DNA of 64,000 nucleotides from Gymnothorax reevesii (Eukaryota > Chordata > Actinopteri > Anguilliformes > Muraenidae): NCBI GenBank assembly GCA_029721435.1, contig CM056587.1, positions 17,616,667 to 17,680,666 on the forward strand, written 5' to 3'. This document shows, in pieces, positions 55,706 through 64,000 of the stretch. The notes below the pieces were generated by a model. It was not told where the DNA came from and made no database searches. It saw nothing but the letters and a program-made list of their open reading frames with translations. The position numbers were made by a program, and so were the translations under genes. Each line of letters opens with the position of its first letter. The first letter of the stretch is position 1.

Positions 55706-58440
55706 GTCCCTAGGTTTTTCCTGTGATATTTACCGCGGAACATGTAAGGCTTGCACCCAGAAGTAGCCAGACAGCTGCCACTGTGACCTGTCGAGAAAAA
55801 AGACACGCAAAGCAGAGAAATCACACCCACACAGGGCCAAGTGGAAGACTACAGCAATAAAAGTATCCAGGAGCACTTTCTGCTGATGACAAAGCCTCTT
55901 ACATCAAAACTAACTGTCCAAACGCACTGCAAAAAGCATGATAAAAGCACAAACATCCTTGCTCATCTGAGTCATTACTGACAAGTGGTGACTGAAAGAA
56001 TGAAGTAAACTCATAGAGATGGCCACAAAATAAATGAGAAATGGGTCATTTTGTCTCAAATGTAGTTGCATTCTGATGTAATTCCAGACTACATATTGAA
56101 TTCGTTATTTTATTTAATTTGAAAATAGAAATGAAAAAACCTAAGGTAGCACCAGCAACTTTAGACCTGCCCTTGTGTTACATTCAGTGGCTTCAGAATC
56201 ATCTCCTTTGCATTAAAAGCCCAATTCAAGCGATGCAATTTCACTGCCCACTTCACAGCACCACTGGCTAGTGCTGCTTCTGCATCTGACTTGTGATATT
56301 AATAATTACTCATCGTCTCAACCAATTTAAAGTTATTAGTTAAATGAATAATCAACCAAACAGCATGCTTACATCCTCCGAGCTGGTATCATTCACAGCA
56401 ATGGTTGAAGTACTCTACTGAACAATGGGCACAAGTGATGGTGGCACTGTAAATAGCCAGTATGATCTGCATGTAGTGCATTGGTGATCAGGGTATCCTT
56501 AAGTTCTTTCACCGCTCTGCCGCTCTTAACAGCTTTAACCTCACAACATGAGCGGAAAAGCAATTTGGTCATGAACAATCAATTACCAAGCACTTATCCA
56601 TGAGTTTGTGAGAATATTACTATACACAGAGAAGACTTGTGCATAGAGATACTAGTTTCTCTGGAATCAGCTTTTAAATTTTCATCATCTGCTATTTCTT
56701 TAATGACATCCCACTGCATATTTATTATACATAATCACGTAGTTGATAGTACATTACTTCAGGTTAGTAGCTGGAGGTGCCAAAAGTAATATTTCGCATA
56801 AAGTAGTCTTACATTTTGCGAGGAATACAGCATATGGGCTGTTGCGTAACGCACTGCCATTTGAATAAAAACTTGCCCACTCCGGGCAGAACTGGTATAT
56901 CTTGGCCTAGTATGCAAAGTGAGCTCTCTGCAAACTAAAAAAAAAACAATATATCTTGGGAACAAATTGTTCCTGTATCACAAATCAATGATAATTTACA
57001 CTTTATACTCATATTTTATTGATCTCATTCACGTATAAAATAGAAAATGAAAGGTACTGCATCAGTGTGCCTTTCAAGGTCACTAAAATTCTCCTGTGCC
57101 CTCAGAATAGTTCTCTTTGAGGACATCAATCATGCACAAGCCTATCTGACAAGTCTGTGTTTCAGAACTATCAAGAGTGCCCTTTATATCGGAATGATCC
57201 TGGGGATGGAATGTGTGCATAATTTATGCAACACGACCTCATTATGGAAATATTTTATTATTAATTTAGTTAGATGCATTGGTATTCTAATATCGCCACA
57301 GTTTTTTTTTTTTCCCCTCTGTATTTGACAACATGTAGCCATTCAAGTGTATTTGTGATGGAGTTAATTGGATCCCAAAAGTTGTTTATGCATGGGCCTG
57401 CTTGCGGTAAGATGCATATCCATTTCTAACAGACATATTCCTGCAGTCTGTTAAACATATTGCTACGGACGTAAAGGGAGCGAAAAGTGCGATGCAAAGA
57501 CCTGTGCTGCTGTACCATAATTAGATTGGTAATCAATAGGTTTCCTTGCTCAACCACTGTCATCATAACTTTAAGCTAAGCCCTTCATTTGAATTGCTTG
57601 GGAATGGTCAGGTTGTATAAATGGGTACTTTGATTGAAAGCATACTCTGAACAACTGCTATGTAAACAACCTTTGAATGGAAGGGTCAAGCCCCTTGGTT
57701 TCATTCATCAATTCTAATTAATGAGGTTGGTCATTGCACCTTAAGTCACCGCAGAGGGCTACAAAAAAAGCTTTCTTGCTATTGTCAATAAACATGGTAG
57801 CGTGATCTTGATGAAAAACTGGCTCAAGCTACTGCTCTGGCTGTCATTGATTATGATTATTTAAGGATCTCCACTCTGCCGATTCTTTGTTCGTAGATTT
57901 TTAGGTCAGCTTTTCATTCAACTCTGTGCTTTATTGCCACAGCATAGTCCCCCATCCTCTATTGTCTACTATATCAATCAGTAGGTCAGGCTTTTGTATC
58001 CATTTATAGGCCGCAGAATTATAATGTTTTATATTAATGCCTCGTAAACTGCCTTGTATCGTCTGTAGTCTGTTTCTTTAGTAATTGCACTTAGCAGTTG
58101 TGCTCCACAAAGTGGATGTTTCCAAAGCTCCAAGGCATTCACAAGCAATTTATTTTCTCATTATGCTCCTTGTATTTGGAGTTTAAAACAAAATATCTGA
58201 GATATCTTTACTTTGAGCTTTATGTCTCATCTTTGAAATAATGTGGTTCAGTTTTAGCAGTCGTTTAGATAGCAGATGACTATGGTGTGTGAGACTTTGT
58301 TCGAGTCTATAAGTAAAATGCTGAATGATTGGAGATGACATTCTGCATAATAATTTTTTTTATCTGATTACTGGTGACATTAATTTATAAAACATAATTT
58401 ATTGCCTTCCATGATGGCCTAATTCTGCAGATTTATCTCC
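55706..58440. other. Long interval with no recognised gene
   Basis: AT-rich, with only short frames. No exon, RNA gene or classified repeat was seen. A poly-T run lies at 57301-57312. Confidence 0.35.
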
Positions 58441-58442
58441 AA

Positions 58443-58554
58443 TCCTAGAGGGTTGCACTGGCTGTAGGTTTCACTCAAGTTCTGGAGGTCTGCAATGTCT
58501 CTAGGTTTAAATCCAGTCCTGGAAGAATGCAATGCCTGCAGGTTTTACTCCAGT
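58443..58554. repeat. Three tandem units of 37-38 bp
   Basis: Units 58443-58480, 58481-58517 and 58518-58554 share TCCTGGAxGxxTGCAATGxC and TGxAGGTTTxACTCCAGT-type words. The wording resembles arms of the hAT MITEs found elsewhere here, so this may be a small amplification from such an arm. Confidence 0.6.
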
Positions 58555-58890
58555 CCTGCTGGGCCACAGCACTTGCCAATTTAATCAAGTCCATTAAGGT
58601 TTTGAATCTGAGATCCTAGTGGGGAAGGGTCTTAGTTCAGTAACCACAACAACACATAATGAACACATATAATCATGTTCACTCAGTTTAATTCACAAAC
58701 TTGAATGTTGGGTCAACTTGTTTCAGCAGATACATTATTCTAGATTTCCATATCACTGATGCTGGTGTTTCACTTTAAATCAGTCGGCAAAATTCAGCTA
58801 AGCCTGATAAATTACGAGATACAGCGCCTTCCATAATGATTGGCACCCCTGGTAAAGATATGTTTTTTAGCTTCTAATAAATTCAGTTTT

Positions 58891-59629
58891 AAGCTGCGAC
58901 CAAGCAGCTCCATGAACACTTCTGTCTGTCTGTCTGTCCGTCTGTCTGTTTGTCCGTCTGTGACACCTTTTTCACCATGTTCCTGTCGTCGTATCGTCAT
59001 GAAATTTTCAGGAGTTATTGACTTTCACCAAAGTGATGTCCATGCACAAGGTTGAGGTCAAAGGTCAAGTTCACAGAGGTCACGACCTTGTTTGCAGGTT
59101 TTCGCGGTGTAACTCCAGTTACAATTCATGGATCGCTATGAAATTTTGGAAATAGCTTCTAGGCATAGAGGAGGTGTACCATATTGTTTTTCAAGGTCAT
59201 TCGTCAAATCCAAAGGTCACAAAGGTGAAAAAAGTGTCAATTTTGCCCGATTTGACGGTTTTCACACCGTAACTCAAGTTTAATTCAATGAATGGCTATG
59301 AAATCTAACAACAAGCTTCTTGGTATAGAAGAGTGGTTCCCTATTGATTTTCAAGGTCATCTGTGGAATCCCAAGGTCACACCGGTCAAAAAAGTGTTGA
59401 TTTTGCCCTGATTTCACAGTTTTCGCACCGTAACTCCACTTTAACTTGATGGATGGCTATTACATCTTAGAACAAGCTTCTTGGTACAGAGGAAGGGTCC
59501 CCTATTGATTTTCAAGGTCATTTGCCAATTTCGACATCACACTTGTACAAGAAACCACCAGTCATGGACACTAGGCCTCGTGACGGATGCTAGGCGAGGT
59601 CGCAGCTATTGGATCCTTCTGATCTACTT
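58891..59629. mobile_element. 739-bp GGTCA-rich repeat inserted in Tc1-A
   Basis: GTTTT occurs on both sides (58886-58890 and 59630-59634) and looks like the target duplication. AGCTGCGACC near the left end has its exact complement GGTCGCAGCT at about 59597-59606, 23 bases before the right end. A (TCTG)n tract lies at about 58920-58955. From about 59097 to 59550 there are nearly three units of about 161 bp, each with TTCxCxCCGTAACTC and TTTTCAAGGTCATTxG. No coding sequence; class unknown. Confidence 0.72.
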
Positions 59630-59743
59630 GTTTTCTAAATAATATAGGACCACAATGAAAAAAAAGAGGAAAATCCAACCTTTAATTCAAGTGCATTTAT
59701 TCAGCGAGAAAAAAATCCCACATTAAGAAATAATTCTTTTACA

Positions 59744-60772
59744 TCAAATCATGTGTGCCACAATTATTAGCACCCCTGATGTTAATACTTTGTAAAACCC
59801 CCTTTTGCCTACAAAACAGCACCTAATCTTCTCCTGTAATGCTTCACAAGATTGGAGAATACAGAAAGAGGGATCTTCGACCATTCCTCTTTGCACAATC
59901 TCTCTAAATCATCCAGCGAGTCCTCTCCTCTGCACTCGCCTCTTCAGCTCACTCCACAGGTTTTCAATGGGGTTGAGGTCTGGGGACTGAGATGGCCCTA
60001 GGAGGAGCTTGATTCTGTGTCTGGTTAATCATTTCTGTGTAGATTTGGCCACATGTTTAGGGTCATTATCTTACTGAAAGACCCAGTGACGACCAATCTT
60101 CAGCTTTCGGGCAGAGGCCACCAGATTTTGATTTAAAATGTCCTTGTATTTCAAAGCGTTCATGGTGCCATGCATCCTAACAAGGTTCCCAGGGCCTCTG
60201 GAAGAGAAACAGGCCCACAGCATCAGGCCCATCAGGTGCTTTTCTGCATACTCTTACTCATCTTTTGTGTACCGCCAGAGCCACTTAGAATGGTTGTTGC
60301 CAAAAAGCTCTATCTTTGTCTCATCTGACCAAAGCACACGGTCGCAGTTGAAGTCACAGTACCGCTTAGCGAATTCCAGATGCTTGCGTTTATGATTGTG
60401 AGTGAGAAAATGTCTTTTCCGTGCATGCCTCCCAAACAGGTTGTTGGCATGTAGATAGCACCTGATAGTTGTTTTTGAGACTTTGTGACCCCAAGATGCT
60501 ACAATTTGTTGCAATTCTTTAACAGTGAGCTCTGGAGAACTTTTTATTTCTCTTACCATCCTCCTCACTGTGCATGGTGGCAAAATAACCATGCATCCTC
60601 GCCCAGGCTTGTTTACCACTGTTCCAGTTGTTTTAAATTTCTTAATTATTTCTGTGACAGTAGATATGGGCAGGTGCAGGCAAGTGGCTATTTTCTTGTA
60701 GCTATTGCCTGACTTGTGAAGGTCCACACACATCTGCCTTACTTGAATTGTGTGTTCCTTTGTATTTCCCAT
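59744..60772 (-). pseudogene. Tc1-like transposase (family A), minus strand
   Basis: It starts at ATG 60772 (MGNTKEHTIQVRQMC) and runs 172 codons intact through helix-turn-helix SYKKIATCLHLPISTVTEII, the linker NKPGRGCMVILP and the first catalytic block VLWSDETKIELFG to a TAA at 60254-60256. Beyond it, about eight residues are missing before MLWACFSSRGPG. The second block reads VFQ-stop-DNDPKH (TAA at 60071-60073), and [11 protein letters not shown] gives the catalytic Glu, DD34E spacing. A 5-bp loss after QRR shifts the end. Homology closes near 59744. This copy has the best-preserved N-terminal DNA-binding region of family A. Confidence 0.88.
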
Positions 60773-61160
60773 GCCGAAGAGTGGATAAGAGAAATAGCCT
60801 CTGTGTCACGTCATATTTATACCCCAGGGAGACAGGAAGTGATGAATTACTAATTAAATGTTCCTAGATACTCTGATCAACTTTGTGAGCTACTGTAGAA
60901 ATTACAGAAATACTTCAATTACATTTATTTCCTCGGAATTGATAGGGGTGCCAGTAATTGTGGAACAGGTGATTTAATGAAAAATAATGATTTCTAAGTC
61001 AGGGATTTTTTTCCCCCTTAAAATTCACTTGAGTTGAAGGTTACAGTTTTTTTTTACAATTTTCAGTGTGAGAGTATGGTTTTGCAATAAAAATTGAATT
61101 TATTTAAAGGCTTTTGATACATCTTAACCAGGGGTGCCAATAATTATTGAGGGCGCTGTA

Positions 61161-61689
61161 TTAACAATGTTAAGATAAAGTTAAAGGAAGTTTTCTTTCT
61201 TCATACAGAGTAGTCACAGTGCAGGACATCTTAGCAGATCATGTTGTAGTGGCGGTAGGTTTTCCCTAAAGGAGGTTAGCTACTGAGTCGGACACAGTTT
61301 TTGTCAGAAAGCAACTAAGGTATTGTGTACATATCGTTGTTTAGTTGAATATCCTGCTCTCATCTCTATGTCACATAAGGTTAGGTTAATCTTTACAAAG
61401 GTCCTCTGAAAGATTAATCTTTTCTCATTGTTAGCAAAGGTAATTCTCAGAATGAGTCGAGGGCTCCTCACTCTCAGAAGCTGTTCTATTCGCAGATGAT
61501 AGATGCAGGCTGTTTGGGTGCTACAGTGTTTAGAGTGAAAGGGGATTTTGGAAGGGCAAGGAATGATTCCTTAACTAAATCTCTGAACTAGATGTTTGCT
61601 TAACTCCTCAAACTCTAAATTTTCACAGAAGTTTTCCCTCAAGTAGGTTCAGAGTCAGAAAAAACCCTTTCATATTGATGGACAATGTT
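61161..61689. other. No gene recognised
   Basis: Unclassified. Confidence 0.4.
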
Positions 61690-61950
61690 ACAAACATACT
61701 CTGTATCGCTGGTTGCTGCACTTCACTTAAGCTACATCACACTCTTGAGAGAAATATACAAAATTAGGATGCCATACTTTTATGGCCACCATATTTCATC
61801 TGATGCAAAATATCTAGATCTTGTACAACATGGTTGAATAGACTTTTCCCTGTAAAGCAGCTGGACATATCTGGAATCATTGCAGACCTGTTTGATTTCA
61901 GAAGTTGCACTTGATGGACCCATGTGTGGGTCCATAAGTTTTATGGGGTT
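61690..61950 (+). repeat. Unclassified dispersed repeat, copy 2
   Basis: Diverged copy of 55421-55705 in the same orientation; see that entry for shared words. Confidence 0.6.
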
Positions 61951-62280
61951 AAACAGGGCAATGGAGCATGGAGAAAATTGTGTCTCGTCAGTGAAAAATG
62001 AACAGTGAGCATAATAAGAGAAGCAAGTTTAGAGTATTATCACTGTGTTTTTCACTGACACATGCTCAAGAAAAAACAGTGTACACACAACTGAACTAAC
62101 CCAGGGAAAGAGGTTATGGAACACTTTATGAGAGTGAAAATTGTAAGACAATCAAAACACTTACTTCACTCATTGGTTCAAAATTCTTATTAAGCTTCTG
62201 TCTTTCACCAGTGTTATAAGTGTGGATCTCGAAGAAGGGTAATTTGTTCAGGAGTAAATTAATTAGGAATTGGACGGTTT

Positions 62281-62486
62281 CAGGCAAAGTGGAGCGAATG
62301 CCCGCTGGAGTGGATGACCTCTGCCTGCTGCGTGTCATTGCACCCCCTCACATCAGATGGATGGTCCAGTCTGAGAGGGAGAGGTTCAAACAAGAGAGCG
62401 ACCCCTACCTCCACTCTTCAAGAAGGTGTCAGCTGAAAAAAGGGCTCAAATCCAAGCAGTTTCCTCCACTCCACCAAATCACCTAA
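62281..62486 (+). CDS. Possible host exon, unproven
   Basis: A GC-richer block in AT-rich surroundings. After GGTTTCAG (a possible splice acceptor ending near 62281) the frame reads VERMPAGVDDLCLLRVIAP and RWMVQSERERFKQESDPYLH, a composition that looks protein-like, to a stop at 62484-62486 (HQIT). ACAGTGAGTG right after the stop (about 62486-62496) would suit a donor site in another frame. I do not recognise the protein. It may equally be chance. Confidence 0.25.
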
Positions 62487-62504
62487 CAGTGAGTGTGTGT
62501 TTGC

Positions 62505-62523
62505 GTGTGTGTGTGTGTGTGTG
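62505..62523. repeat. Short (GT)n microsatellite
   Basis: About nine GT units, part of an impure GT tract from 62491. Confidence 0.9.
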
Positions 62524-64000
62524 CATATACATAAACACATATTTACACATATCCTGAACATTCATAACTCATAAAGCGGTTTTCCTGTGCTGCACTGTAG
62601 TGATTACTACTGTTCCATTTAAACTAAAACCTGTATGATTTTACCCAACAACGTCGCTTGGTTTGGAGTGGACTTAAAATCTTGTATTTATAATTATTTG
62701 ACAAAACCTCAGCTTGGTGTCATTTCATTAAATGACAATTACATTCAACTGCAAAAGCCTGTATTGTCGCATCATAAATGATAAGAATACACGTTTTAGA
62801 GTGGTAAACTAGATTTTAATTTGTCAGGTGCCAAATCTAATATCAACTGTTAACAAATATGAAAAACAACCTCTTTACCTCTCGATGGTCTCACCAAAAC
62901 CGTATGTTCTTTGAGTGCTGCATGGTGCTAACGTAAGTTCAACCCATGATTATAAGGAGAGAAAAATAAAACAATTGTTCATATTCTTTCGCAAAATTTC
63001 ATTATTTTTCCTCCATAATCCAATCAAAGGAAGAATGTTACTCGGATCAGTCCATCATATTTTACCCCGCCCCAAGGCAATAGCGATCAAGCTCCTGCCA
63101 TCGACTGCTTTAGCCTGATAAAAGTATGGGGTTAAAGTTCGTTGCCAGGGTACAGGAGATCGTTCAAACAAGTTAAATGTGTGCAGTGATGATTGAGTAT
63201 TGGTGGCTGTCCAGTTTTATTCCAATATTACACGGATGGGAGAATTTCATAGTCGGTATTTATAACCACGGGAACTATAACCAAAGATGCAATCGCGGCA
63301 GGACGCTCAGTAGAGTGCCGAGCTTTCGCTCTGGAGAATCGGGGGCCTGCCAAAAATATTTCAATCCAAAGAACAAACCACGCGAGTTGCTCAAATTCTA
63401 TCGAACCTGTTTGTGTTTTGAGTATGTGGGCGTTACGCGACAGTTAAGGCACACGAACTTCATCGGTGAATGTGATCGCAATTAAAATCCGAGAATGAAG
63501 CAAAGATAAGTAAGGTTAGCTTGCTTCATGTGATTTTGAAGTCTTTAGGAAGACGCAAACTGTTAGCTAAGTTGGCTAGCAGAAACTGGCGACTATTCAG
63601 GCGGGTGGCTTCTCGGGTTGCTTAATGGACTGTCATCCAGTAATTACTTTTGTGGTCAGTCATCTGCGGTCGCTGCGTGTGTGTTCTTGATTTCATTTTT
63701 TTATGTCATGGAATGGAGACAAATGTAGCCACCTGGCCATACGGAAACTGCCGAGGTACCTGCTGTCTGTCTCCATCGCTCTGAGTTTGTGGCTTGGAAA
63801 CTCGACTTGTGATTAAAGACAGAGTTGTGAAAATGTTTGGCAAATTCCGGAGTTACTGCCTCTAGTTTGTTTCACCACTGTTGCAATCGTCCATGTTTTA
63901 AAACAACAACAGTTCAGAGTGGACCGTCGTAACGTGTATACTTAGTCACAATGAAACAACACCGTGTTGCTGTTCGAGACGACGTCAGTTTGGGCTTCAG
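62524..64000. other. No gene recognised; CpG-richer end
   Basis: No exon identified. From about 63240 CpG dinucleotides become noticeably more frequent (for example GCAATCGCGGC, GGGCGTTACGCGACAG), which could mark an approach to a gene 5' region beyond the window. The 102-codon frame 63177-63485 has no recognised domain. Confidence 0.35.

Larger units (their letters stand above)
58822..61158 (-). mobile_element. Tc1-like transposon, family A, minus orientation, interrupted
   Basis: Flanked by TA (58820-58821 and 61159-61160), with CAGCGCCTTCCATAATGATT at the left and the complement of CAGCGCCCTCAATAATTATT at the right. It is 2,337 bp because a 739-bp repeat sits at 58891-59629. Without that repeat and its 5-bp duplication it measures 1,593 bp, two bases from the 51.6-kb copy. 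Confidence 0.9.

Noticed and set aside
1..64000. CRISPR arrays, phage or bacterial operons
   Set aside because: No regularly spaced short repeats with unique spacers, and no prokaryotic gene organisation.

Overview
This looks like a piece of a teleost fish nuclear genome, AT-rich and dominated by transposable elements. The reasons are at least five lineages of Tc1-like transposons, fish-type LINEs (one Jockey-superfamily and one L1/Tx1-like), short hAT-type MITEs with 8-bp target duplications, the common fish 'GATGGATTGG' SINE/LINE tail, (GT)n microsatellites, and no bacterial-style gene packing. I cannot name the species. I found no intact host protein-coding gene, no rRNA or tRNA gene, and no CRISPR array. 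Nearly every long reading frame that I could identify belongs to a decayed mobile element.

Layout, left to right: 1.2-4.6 kb, a LINE with ORF1 and reverse transcriptase but most of its endonuclease deleted. 4.7-5.8 kb, two hairpin (MITE-like) elements. 7.33-7.77 kb, a 441-bp MITE made from a Tc1-like element (family A here). 9.86-10.06 kb, a hAT-type MITE. 14.34-15.54 kb, a solo LTR. 15.67-16.95 kb, a long-inverted-repeat element flanked by TTAA. 18.96-20.56 kb, a rather young Tc1-like element (family C). 22.1-22.4 kb, a broken THAP zinc-finger sequence. 26.68-28.85 kb, a Tc1-like element (family E) split by a second solo LTR of the 14-kb family. 29.4-30.3 kb, a duplicated repeat hit by a hAT-type MITE. 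31.3-31.9 kb, a LINE 3' end directly followed by Tc1-like family D (31.88-33.45 kb). 34.8-35.25 kb and 38.3-38.65 kb, repeats built of about 155-bp units. 38.7-41.0 kb, nested palindromic elements and a retroposon. 41.1-46 kb, a minus-strand Ty3/Gypsy relic split by a plus-strand L1-like LINE. 47.73-49.33 kb, Tc1-like family B. 51.59-53.18 kb and 58.82-61.16 kb, two longer family A copies, the second split by a 739-bp repeat. 53.56-53.76 kb, another hAT-type MITE. 55.4 and 61.7 kb, a pair of related unclassified repeats. 62.3-62.5 kb, a possible but unproven host exon.

There is no pathway to describe. The information lies in the nesting, which gives relative ages: the solo LTR is younger than Tc1-E, the L1 is younger than the Gypsy element, the 739-bp repeat is younger than its Tc1-A host, and a later deletion appears to have removed both the 3' half of the L1 and part of the Gypsy pol gene. 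Coding lesions are stated for each relic. Identification of families rests on reading motifs by eye; no database search was run.
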